Below, piece after piece: positions 1-5,032 of a stretch of 6,639 nt of DNA. The notes beneath the pieces were generated by a model, which saw nothing but the letters and a program-made list of their open reading frames with translations, ran no database searches and was not told the origin of the DNA. Location of the stretch: assembly GCA_023435945.1 (NCBI GenBank), contig JAEZLB010000035.1, positions 1 to 6,639 on the forward strand, written 5' to 3'. The translations under genes were made by a program, and so were the position numbers. Source of the DNA: Pseudomonadota bacterium (GTDB taxonomy: Bacteria > Pseudomonadota > Gammaproteobacteria > Burkholderiales > Burkholderiaceae_D). Every line of letters starts with the position of its first letter. Within the stretch, counting starts at the first letter, position 1.

Positions 1-543
1 CCAGTCCAGCGCGGAGTCGCCGCCGCCGCAAATGACCAGATTCTTGCCTTCGAACTTGCTCGGATCTTTCACGCGATAGAACAATTGCTTGTTCTCGAAT
101 TGTTCGATGCCTTCGACCTTCAGCGTGCGCGGCTGGAAGGAACCTACGCCGGCAGCGATGAAAATGGTCTTGGAGATGAACTTGGTGCCTGCCGACGTTT
201 CCACGTTGAAGCGCCCGTCTTCGCGGCGCTCCACCACGGTGACTTCCTGTCCGAGATGGAAGGTGGGCGAGAACGGTTCGATCTGCTTGAGCAGGTTGTC
301 CGTCAGTTCCTGGCCGGTGCAGACCGGAACCGCAGGAATGTCGTAAATGGGTTTGTCTGGATACAGTTCAACGCATTGGCCGCCGACATTGCTCAGCGAG
401 TCGATAACGTGTGCCTTGATTTCCAGAAGGCCGAGTTCGAAGACCTGGAAGAGGCCTACCGGGCCAGCACCGACGATGACGGCATCAGTCTCAATGACGC
501 CGTTGTCGGTTGCTGCAGCGTTCACATCAGTCTTGGTTTCCAT
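1..543 (-). CDS. Ferredoxin--NADP(+) reductase, thioredoxin-reductase-like type (N-terminal 181 residues, partial)
   Basis: This is an FAD enzyme that passes electrons between NADP(H) and ferredoxin in the cytoplasm. The 181 visible residues hold an N-terminal FAD-binding Rossmann motif GAGPVG (residues 25-30), an acidic residue for the FAD ribose (D48), GGQC (54-57), an IAAGVG segment near 129-134, and the start of the NADPH Rossmann fold, GGGDSA (173-178), where the window ends. The redox CxxC that thioredoxin reductases carry just before that second Rossmann motif is absent (YRVKDP sits there). This separates it from TrxB and points to the ferredoxin reductase branch (YumC-like), whose members are usually about 340-350 residues, so roughly half is missing. 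The ATG at 543 is the only start codon in this frame near the conserved N-terminus. Its nearest Shine-Dalgarno-like match (AGGA, 557-560) is 13 bases away, which is poor. It lies downstream of fdxA on the same strand and is probably co-transcribed with it. Confidence 0.9.
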   Translation of the reverse strand, partial: METKTDVNAAATDNGVIETDAVIVGAGPVGLFQVFELGLLEIKAHVIDSLSNVGGQCVELYPDKPIYDIPAVPVCTGQELTDNLLKQIEPFSPTFHLGQEVTVVERREDGRFNVETSAGTKFISKTIFIAAGVGSFQPRTLKVEGIEQFENKQLFYRVKDPSKFEGKNLVICGGGDSALDW

Positions 544-626
544 ACGACTGTCACATTCCTGTTCATGTTCATGATTTTCATGCCCTCCGTATGCCGAACC
601 GGGAAGGTTTCGTTGAAGAGTGGCAT
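522..626 (-). other. Possible upstream ORF (34 codons) overlapping the reductase start
   Basis: An out-of-frame ORF starts with ATG at 626, has further in-frame ATGs at 581, 572 and 566, and ends with TGA at 522-524, so it overlaps the ferredoxin reductase start (543) by about 20 bases. A strong purine-rich ribosome-binding sequence, GGAGGG (583-588, minus strand), lies 2 bases before the ATG at 581 and 11 bases before the ATG at 572. The reductase itself has only a distant AGGA. This could be a short translated leader that couples translation to the reductase, or chance. The peptide has no recognisable domain. Confidence 0.25.
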
Positions 627-629
627 GAC

Positions 630-653
630 GCCTGAGAACCGATCGCCTCAGGC
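630..653. repeat. Inverted repeat between fdxA and the ferredoxin reductase gene
   Basis: GCCTGAG (630-636) and CTCAGGC (647-653) form a perfect 7-bp stem with a 10-base loop, about 14 bases past the fdxA stop codon. No T-run follows on either strand, so it is not a canonical Rho-independent terminator. It could be an mRNA-stabilising or processing hairpin that sets different levels of the two products. Confidence 0.4.
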
Positions 654-666
654 AGGCGGCTCGAGC

Positions 667-990
667 TTAACGCTCTAGATATTGCAGCTTTTCCTGCACG
701 TCCTTGAATTCGTCCGCTTCGGGCAGGGCACCCTTGGACTTGGTAATCGACGGCCATTTCCGCGCGAGCTCTACATTCAGCTGGATGAATTTCTGCTGAG
801 TGGCCGGCACATCTTCTTCGGCATAAATGGCATTGACCGGGCATTCAGCTACGCACACGGCGCAGTCGATGCATTCATCCGGAGCGATGGCCAGGAAGTT
901 CGGGCCTTCGCGGAAACAATCAACCGGACAAACATCGACGCAGTCGGTATAACGGCAGCGGATGCAGGATTCGGTCACAACGTGTGTCAT
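667..990 (-). CDS. fdxA: 7Fe-8S ferredoxin FdxA
   Basis: This is a small soluble electron carrier (107 residues) with one [3Fe-4S] and one [4Fe-4S] cluster, of the Azotobacter vinelandii ferredoxin I type. All expected cysteines are present: C9, C12, C17, C21, C25, C40, C43, C46 and C50, with prolines after C21 and C50. By analogy with A. vinelandii FdI, C9, C17 and C50 should bind the 3Fe cluster and C21, C40, C43 and C46 the 4Fe cluster, leaving C12 and C25 free. The C-terminal tail of about 55 residues after the second cluster motif, rich in charged and aromatic residues, is typical of this long FdxA form. The ATG at 990 is preceded by AGGA (996-999) with a 5-base spacer, and MTHVVTESC is the usual family N-terminus. 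The partner is probably the NADP reductase encoded just downstream. Confidence 0.95.
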   Translation of the reverse strand: MTHVVTESCIRCRYTDCVDVCPVDCFREGPNFLAIAPDECIDCAVCVAECPVNAIYAEEDVPATQQKFIQLNVELARKWPSITKSKGALPEADEFKDVQEKLQYLER

Positions 991-1081
991 AACAGTCCTA
1001 TCTTTAAGTATTTCTGAACGAAGCGGGAGTGCTGGCCAGCGTGGAATGACTATGACAGTGCATGAAGCCAGACCAGGGCCG

Positions 1082-1205
1082 CAAAACCTTGTATTTTAAG
1101 GCAAATCTTCCTCTGCTACAAACTGGACTTAGACGTTTTATGCATAAGCAAATGTCGGATTGCTATGACTTCACAAGGCTTAAGCCCTTGATACAAAGGG
1201 TTTTG
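1082..1205. repeat. Nested inverted repeats in the fdxA/dehydrogenase intergenic region
   Basis: The left arm 1082-1102 (CAAAACC, TTGTAT, then AAGG and C) is imperfectly repeated in inverse orientation at 1184-1205: about 18 positions agree once small gaps are allowed. Between the arms lie a perfect palindrome TTATGCATAA (1138-1147), a stem of 8 bp with one bulged A (1143-1151 pairing with 1160-1167, loop of 8 bases) and a perfect palindrome GGCTTAAGCC (1177-1186). A small hairpin CCCTT/AAGGG (1185-1189 with 1196-1200) overlaps the right arm. The segment could be a structured leader or small RNA, a pair of operators, or a degenerate small repeat element. Confidence 0.35.
1093..1121 (-). promoter_or_regulatory. 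Candidate sigma-70 promoter for fdxA
   Basis: On the minus strand, TTGTAG (1116-1121) is followed after exactly 17 bases by TAAAAT (1093-1098). The -10 matches consensus at five of six positions; the -35 matches only in its TTG. Transcription would start near 1086, giving a leader of about 96 bases before the fdxA ATG. The -10 box lies inside the left arm of the inverted repeat described at 1082-1205. Confidence 0.35.
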
Positions 1206-1355
1206 TCGAAATGGGGAGCTGTTTCGATGCGGATGCCAGGCGCCTAATCGGGGCGGCTGGGGAAAGGGGGCAAGTTCATTATGTGATGAGCTTCTGGGCA
1301 AGTTTATGTACTTTTAGGTATGCTCCCTGTTCCGCCGACTTGAGGGAGACATAAC

Positions 1356-2336
1356 ATGAAGCCCCGTATATTGATTACCCGAGCCATTTTTCCCGATGTA
1401 GTAGAGAAACTGGAGCAATATTTCGAAGTCGATTCCAATCCGCAGGATCACATGTACACGCCGGAGGAACTTTTGGAACGCTTGCGTGACAAGGATGGCG
1501 TGTTTGCCACGATACGCGAGCGTTTCTCGGCGGAGGTGTTTAGCGCCTGTCCCAGGCTGAAGGCAGTGTGCAATATGGCGGTCGGACATAACAACATTGA
1601 TCTTGCTGCTGCGACCCAAGCGGGCGTGATGGTGACCAATACCCCGGACGTTCTGAATCAGGCGACAGCCGACATGGCATGGGCATTATTGATGGCTGCA
1701 GCGCGACGCGTCACCGAATCCGAGCACTATCTGCGTGCCGGAAAATGGGACCGCTGGTCTTATGATGGTTTTCTGGGTGCCGATGTGCATGGCGCCACCC
1801 TGGGCATACTGGGCATGGGCCGTATCGGGCAGGCAATCGCGCGGCGCTCCATGGGGTTCGACATGAAGGTGATCTACCATAACCGTTCGCGATTGCCTGC
1901 GGAAAAAGAGGCCTACGCGAACCACGCACGTTATGTGAGCCGCGAGGAATTGCTCAGGGAAGCGGACCACGTGGTGCTGGTCTTGCCTTATTCTGCGGAG
2001 ACGCACCACAGTATCGGAAAGCGGGAGCTGGATCTGATGAAGCCGACTGCCACGCTGATCAATATTGCGCGCGGCGGCATCGTGGACGAAACGGCGTTGA
2101 TGGATGCCCTGAGAGAGCAACGCATTGCCGCGGCGGGCCTGGATGTGTTTGAGAATGAGCCGGCGTTTCATCCGGGATTTTTGGCGCTCACCAATGTTGT
2201 GCTGACGCCCCATATTGGCAGCGCCACGGAATCCAGCCGACGCGGCATGGCCAACTGTGCTGCCGATAATCTGATTGCCGCCCTGCAGGGGAGGCGCCCC
2301 CCGAACCTGCTGAATGCTGAGGTGTTCGGCGCATAA
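1356..2336 (+). CDS. D-2-hydroxyacid dehydrogenase, glyoxylate/hydroxypyruvate reductase type
   Basis: This 326-residue cytoplasmic enzyme of the D-isomer 2-hydroxyacid dehydrogenase family probably reduces glyoxylate to glycolate and hydroxypyruvate to D-glycerate. An N-terminal substrate-binding half is followed by the nucleotide-binding Rossmann domain (about 105-290), with GILGMGRIG holding the glycines G153, G155 and G158. The catalytic set is complete: R239 in NIARGG, E268 in DVFENEP and H286 in TPHIGSAT. After the second beta strand the sequence is HNRSR (175-179). A basic/serine patch there, instead of an acidic residue, is typical of NADPH-preferring members, so NADPH use is inferred. 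Length is normal for the family. The start is firm: GGGAG (1344-1348) lies 7 bases before the ATG. It is monocistronic, ending at a strong terminator. Substrate cannot be fixed from sequence; GhrB-like reductase or 2-ketogluconate reductase are the alternatives. Confidence 0.9.
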   Translation: MKPRILITRAIFPDVVEKLEQYFEVDSNPQDHMYTPEELLERLRDKDGVFATIRERFSAEVFSACPRLKAVCNMAVGHNNIDLAAATQAGVMVTNTPDVLNQATADMAWALLMAAARRVTESEHYLRAGKWDRWSYDGFLGADVHGATLGILGMGRIGQAIARRSMGFDMKVIYHNRSRLPAEKEAYANHARYVSREELLREADHVVLVLPYSAETHHSIGKRELDLMKPTATLINIARGGIVDETALMDALREQRIAAAGLDVFENEPAFHPGFLALTNVVLTPHIGSATESSRRGMANCAADNLIAALQGRRPPNLLNAEVFGA

Positions 2337-2339
2337 AAT

Positions 2340-2367
2340 AAAAAAGGCGGGTTACTCCGCCTTTTTT
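2340..2367. terminator. Bidirectional Rho-independent terminator
   Basis: Stem GGCGG (2346-2350) with CCGCC (2357-2361) and loop GTTACT, flanked by six A bases on the left and six T bases on the right, which extend the pairing to 11 bp. It therefore ends with a U-run when read from either strand. It sits 3 bases after the dehydrogenase stop and about 20 bases after the FKBP stop, serving both convergent genes. Confidence 0.9.
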
Positions 2368-2386
2368 ATTACTGTCTGCGCACGGT

Positions 2387-2743
2387 TTATACGTTCAGCA
2401 ATTCCACTTCGAAAATCAGGGTCGCATTCGGCGGGATCACGCCGCCTGCGCCGCGCGCGCCATAGCCGAGTGCTGCGGGAATAATCAGTTTGCGCGTGCC
2501 ACCGACTTTCATGCCCTGCACGCCTTCGTCCCAGCCCTTGATCACGTGACCGGCGCCCAGCGGAAACTGGAAAGGATCGTTGCGGTCCTTGCTGGAATCG
2601 AATTTGCGGCCCGCGCTGCCGTCTGCATTCTGCAGCCAGCCGGTGTAATGTACCGTTACATATTTGCCGGCAACGGCTTCATTGCCCGTGCCAACATTCA
2701 CATCTTCGTATTGGAGCCCGGAGGCGGTCGTTACTGTGCTCAT
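2387..2743 (-). CDS. FKBP-type peptidyl-prolyl cis-trans isomerase
   Basis: This is a single-domain, 118-residue prolyl isomerase that should assist protein folding in the cytoplasm; there is no signal peptide or membrane segment. The FKBP pocket is complete when compared with human FKBP12: Y33, F49 and D50, F58, V67 and I68 (GHVIKGW), W71, Y94 (ALGYG) and F111 (LIFEVELL). Hallmarks VHYTGWL (31-37), GWDEGVQGM (70-78) and [13 protein letters not shown] are present. I start it at 2743 because GAGGAAA (2746-2752) sits at ideal spacing there. An in-frame ATG ten codons upstream (2773) has no ribosome-binding site and overlaps the candidate -10 box. It lacks the insert-in-flap domain of SlyD-type proteins and the N-terminal dimerisation domain of Mip/FkpA proteins. 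Confidence 0.93.
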   Translation of the reverse strand: MSTVTTASGLQYEDVNVGTGNEAVAGKYVTVHYTGWLQNADGSAGRKFDSSKDRNDPFQFPLGAGHVIKGWDEGVQGMKVGGTRKLIIPAALGYGARGAGGVIPPNATLIFEVELLNV

Positions 2744-2745
2744 GG

Positions 2746-2752
2746 TTTCCTC
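2746..2752 (-). promoter_or_regulatory. Ribosome-binding site deciding the FKBP start
   Basis: GAGGAAA on the minus strand, with its GAGG core 5 bases before the ATG at 2743. It favours the 118-residue product over the version ten residues longer. Confidence 0.7.
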
Positions 2753-2772
2753 ATTGGTCAAAGTTCTCGACA

Positions 2773-2778
2773 TTGTAG
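2773..2778 (-). promoter_or_regulatory. Candidate -10 box of the FKBP gene
   Basis: TACAAT on the minus strand (five of six consensus positions) would start transcription near 2766, giving a leader of about 23 bases to the ATG at 2743. The -35 region is poor: TCATAA at 17-base spacing, or TTTCAT at 19. Confidence 0.4.
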
Positions 2779-2856
2779 CAGGGCAGTGCAGCTCTTATGA
2801 AAGGCCAGCGCAAGCTTTGATGAGGGGAAGAAGTTTCCATGCTGCATAAGCGGTTC

Positions 2857-2885
2857 TTAAACACGGTCCATAACAGCGATATACT
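2857..2885 (+). promoter_or_regulatory. Candidate promoter of the EI24-family gene
   Basis: TTAAAC (2857-2862), a 17-base spacer, then TATACT (2880-2885, five of six consensus positions). Transcription would start near 2892, about 50 bases before the chosen ATG. The -35 matches consensus at only three positions. Confidence 0.35.
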
Positions 2886-2932
2886 CTGGGCTTCGATTGG
2901 CGGTCTGGGCGCTGCCGTCTTGCCATTGCAAT

Positions 2933-2937
2933 AGGAG
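2933..2937 (+). promoter_or_regulatory. Ribosome-binding site deciding the EI24-family start
   Basis: AGGAG followed by AGTC and the ATG at 2942. An in-frame start codon 45 bases upstream (2897) lacks such a site and would add a short non-hydrophobic extension, so 2942 is preferred. Confidence 0.7.
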
Positions 2938-2941
2938 AGTC

Positions 2942-3799
2942 ATGCATCCCGTCTTCGCCGCATTCGGCTGGGCCTTGTTGGCCCAGCTCAGGTTGAGAAT
3001 GCTCTTACTGACCCTGCTGCCTTTCCTGCTGGCGCTGCTGGTGTGGGGCGTGGGCATGTGGCTGGGTTTGCAGCCCATGATTGACTGGATACAGGCCTGG
3101 TTCGTCGAGCACAATGCCTTTCAGGCTTCGCGCGACATGCTGGAATGGATAGGCCTGGGCACCTTGATGACGGTCATCGTGCCTTTGCTGGCGATGTGGT
3201 TGCTGTTGCCGTTGATGATCGTCAGTGCGCTGCTGTTTGTGGGCGTGCTGGCCAAGCCGGTCATTACGCGTTTTGTCGCCGACCGGTATTATCCAGGGCT
3301 GGAGCGGCGCAAGGGCGGCTCCTTCCGGGGCAGCGTCATGATTTCCCTGACTTCTTTCTTCCTCTTTGCGCTGATGTGGCTGGTGACTTTGCCGCTGGCA
3401 GCATTCCCGCCGCTGACTTTCATCATTCAGCCTCTGTTGTGGGGATGGCTTACCTATCGCGTGATGGTTTACGATGCCTTGAGCGAGCATGCGGATGAAA
3501 ACGAGCGCAAGCAATTGATGCGCACTCATCGCTGGCCTTTGCTGATCATAGGTGTGATCACCGGCCTGATGGGAGCGGCCCCGACGCTGTTGTGGTTCGG
3601 TGGCGTGGTGGCTGCGGTGCTGACGGTAATATTGCTGCCCTTGCTGGCCGCTGTGGCGATCTGGCTTTATATCCTGGTATTTGTGTTCAGTGGCCTGTGG
3701 TTCCAGTATTACTGCCTCGATGCGTTGACCAAGCAGCGCAGCAGGGAGGAAGGGCCGCAGCCGGGTACGCTGGCCATCGAGCAAGAGCCGGCGGCCTGA
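2942..3799 (+). CDS. EI24 domain (CysZ-like) integral membrane protein
   Basis: This 285-residue inner-membrane protein resembles the EI24/CysZ family, whose best-known bacterial member CysZ takes up sulfate. Most betaproteobacterial relatives, including probably this one, have no known substrate. Hydrophobic segments lie at about 20-42, 72-104 (long, probably a helix pair or re-entrant), 133-156, 198-218 and 220-256. A basic, polar stretch RYYPGLERRKGG (115-126) and an acidic loop SEHADENERK (181-190) separate them. The C-terminus (262-285) is hydrophilic. The YDALSEHA segment (177-184) and the C-terminal FQYYCLDALTKQR (254-266) look like family features, judged from memory. It lies alone between the divergent FKBP gene and the convergent iron-transporter ATPase gene, 28 bases away, so context does not reveal its role. 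No sulfur-assimilation genes are visible nearby, so a sulfate role is not supported here. Confidence 0.8.
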   Translation: MHPVFAAFGWALLAQLRLRMLLLTLLPFLLALLVWGVGMWLGLQPMIDWIQAWFVEHNAFQASRDMLEWIGLGTLMTVIVPLLAMWLLLPLMIVSALLFVGVLAKPVITRFVADRYYPGLERRKGGSFRGSVMISLTSFFLFALMWLVTLPLAAFPPLTFIIQPLLWGWLTYRVMVYDALSEHADENERKQLMRTHRWPLLIIGVITGLMGAAPTLLWFGGVVAAVLTVILLPLLAAVAIWLYILVFVFSGLWFQYYCLDALTKQRSREEGPQPGTLAIEQEPAA

Positions 3800-3827
3800 C
3801 CGGACCGCACTGAGTTTTGACCGGCGA

Positions 3828-4937
3828 TCAGGAGATGGTAGGGAAAGTCACAACGTGGTCGGCTGCCAGGCGAATGCCAATCTTTTCTCCGATGGCATGG
3901 TCGTGGTGGGATGGCACCAGCGCCAGCAAGGTTTGCCCGCTGGGCAGCTTCAGCGTGTACAGAAAATCCGCGCCGCGGAAAGCTTTGCGCACGACTTCCG
4001 CCTGCAGGGGGCTGTCGTCGTCGTGTATCACATCGTCTGCGCGCAACAGCACATCCACTTTTTGCGCATCTTTTTCATCGGTGGAACAGACATCGACCCC
4101 TTGCCATAAGGGGAGCGAACCGAGTTCGATCTGCACGCGCTGATTGGGCAGGTCGATGGTGCCCGGGGTGAAGACGCCCTGGCCGATGAAGTCGGCCACA
4201 AAACGATTGGCGGGGCGATGATAAAGATCGTAAGCCTCATCCCATTGCACAATCTGGCCTTCATGCATGACGCCGATCTGGTCGGCAATCGCAAAGGCTT
4301 CATGCTGATCATGCGTGACCAGCACGGCGGTGGTGCCGAGCTCCTTCAGGATTTCACGTACCTCGGTTGCCAGCCGCTCGCGCAGATCGATGTCAAGATT
4401 GGAAAAAGGTTCGTCCAGCAGGAGCAGCGCGGGACGTGGTGCCAGAGCGCGTGCCAGGGCGACACGCTGTTGTTGTCCGCCCGATAATTCATGGGGATAT
4501 TTATGGCGCTGCGCATTTAAGCCTACCAGGCCTAGCAGGCGTGTGATCCTTTCTCCTCTTTCCAGGGAAGAAAGTTTGCGCAGGCCGAACGCAATATTGT
4601 CTTCAACCGACAGGTGGGGAAACAGCGCGTAGTCCTGGAAGACGACGCCTACATTGCGGGTTTCCGGCGTGGCAGTATATCCCTTCTCGCTCAGCATTTT
4701 CCCGCCCAGGGTAATGCTGCCGCCTGTCAGGCCTTCGAAGCCGGCGATGGCGCGCAGCACCGTGGTCTTGCCACAGCCTGAAGGTCCGAGCAGGCACCCG
4801 ATATCTCCCTTCTGTAGGGAAAATGACAAGCCATGCACAATTTCGTGAAATTGACGCCCCAGCGCATAACCTACGCGGATGGCGTCGACAGTCAGATAGG
4901 CAGATGAATTTGCGGAGGCCGGAAGGAAGGCAGGCAT
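3828..4937 (-). CDS. fbpC: ABC transporter ATP-binding protein, ferric iron type (FbpC-like)
   Basis: This 369-residue ATPase subunit should power import of Fe(3+) through the divergently encoded permease. In order it has Walker A GPSGCGKTT (51-59), Q-loop Q101 in FQDYALFPH, signature LSGGQQQR (151-158), Walker B LLLLDEP (171-177), D-loop SNLD (179-182) and the H-loop histidine H209 (VTHDQ). The nucleotide-binding domain ends near 255 and a C-terminal TOBE-like beta domain spans about 258-369. The length and this extra domain fit the FbpC/PotA/UgpC type and argue against the shorter ThiQ. The ATG at 4937 is chosen because it is the first ATG in frame; a TTG 15 codons upstream is an alternative without a ribosome-binding site. 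The ATG also has no Shine-Dalgarno sequence and may head a leaderless mRNA. Spermidine or phosphonate transport is less likely given the fused permease. I see no terminator in the 28 bases before the convergent gene's stop. Confidence 0.88.
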   Translation of the reverse strand: MPAFLPASANSSAYLTVDAIRVGYALGRQFHEIVHGLSFSLQKGDIGCLLGPSGCGKTTVLRAIAGFEGLTGGSITLGGKMLSEKGYTATPETRNVGVVFQDYALFPHLSVEDNIAFGLRKLSSLERGERITRLLGLVGLNAQRHKYPHELSGGQQQRVALARALAPRPALLLLDEPFSNLDIDLRERLATEVREILKELGTTAVLVTHDQHEAFAIADQIGVMHEGQIVQWDEAYDLYHRPANRFVADFIGQGVFTPGTIDLPNQRVQIELGSLPLWQGVDVCSTDEKDAQKVDVLLRADDVIHDDDSPLQAEVVRKAFRGADFLYTLKLPSGQTLLALVPSHHDHAIGEKIGIRLAADHVVTFPTIS

Positions 4938-4943
4938 GGGTTT

Positions 4944-4949
4944 TTTATA
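4944..4949 (-). promoter_or_regulatory. Candidate -10 box giving a leaderless fbpC transcript
   Basis: TATAAA on the minus strand is followed by six bases (AAACCC) and then the ATG at 4937. At normal -10 to +1 spacing the transcript would begin at the A of the start codon. The -35 is weak (CAGCGA at 17 bases, or TTACAG at 20). Confidence 0.35.
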
Positions 4950-4978
4950 AGAACAAAATAATTGCGTCGCTGTAATCT

Positions 4979-4997
4979 GCAATTGATTATAATTCGC
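4979..4997. promoter_or_regulatory. Fur-box-like site over a two-way TATAAT block
   Basis: The 19-mer from 4979 matches the classic Fur consensus (GATAATGATAATCATTATC) at 12 of 19 positions by my count. Within it ATTATAAT (4986-4993) reads TATAAT on the plus strand (4988-4993) and on the minus strand (4986-4991), so a repressor here could cover the -10 of both divergent genes. Neither orientation has a good -35 at 16-18 bases. Fur control is the expected mode for ferric iron importers, but this site is only a candidate. Confidence 0.35.
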
Positions 4998-5011
4998 GTT
5001 TAGTTAGCGCG
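4995..5011. promoter_or_regulatory. CGCG-armed 17-bp quasi-palindrome (possible operator)
   Basis: CGCG (4995-4998) and CGCG (5008-5011) flank a nine-base centre TTTAGTTAG. Counting the centre, six of eight symmetric pairs agree. It overlaps the predicted start of the permease transcript and adjoins the Fur-like site. It could be an operator for a second regulator, or chance. Confidence 0.25.
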
Positions 5012-5032
5012 TGAAAGTTTTTGCCGCATTTC

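Larger units (their letters stand above)
991..1355. other. Divergent intergenic region between fdxA and the dehydrogenase gene
   Basis: These 365 bases hold no convincing gene. Apparent ORFs on both strands (about 61 codons each) have neither good ribosome-binding sites nor recognisable products. The fdxA promoter candidate and the nested inverted repeats lie in its left-central part. For the rightward dehydrogenase gene I see only weak promoter signals: an extended -10-like TGCTATGAC at 1161-1169 without a good -35, and T/A-rich TATGTA (1305-1310) and TATGCT (1319-1324) boxes nearer the gene, also without good -35 partners. Confidence 0.6.

Noticed and set aside
544..591. His/Glu-rich in-frame reading upstream of the reductase ATG
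   Set aside because: No ATG, GTG or TTG start codon lies in this frame, so it is probably untranslated leader.
85..678. 197-codon plus-strand ORF
   Set aside because: It runs antisense to the ferredoxin reductase, whose conserved motifs are clear on the minus strand; the plus-strand product has no recognisable domain.
1062..1247. 61-codon plus-strand ORF between fdxA and the dehydrogenase gene
   Set aside because: No ribosome-binding site before its ATG and no recognisable product; it overlaps the inverted-repeat region.
1116..1301. 61-codon minus-strand ORF in the same gap
   Set aside because: No good ribosome-binding site and low-complexity basic composition; it also overlaps the candidate fdxA promoter.
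2744..2773. Ten-residue N-terminal extension of the FKBP protein
   Set aside because: The upstream ATG lacks a ribosome-binding site and overlaps the candidate -10 box, while the inner ATG has an ideal one.
3005..3784. 259-codon minus-strand ORF
   Set aside because: A Gln/His/Arg-rich antisense shadow of the EI24-family gene, as expected opposite hydrophobic codons.
3800..3827. Search for a terminator between the EI24 and ATPase genes
   Set aside because: Only short GC-rich symmetry (GCCGG/CCGG) and no T-run; a terminator is not supported.
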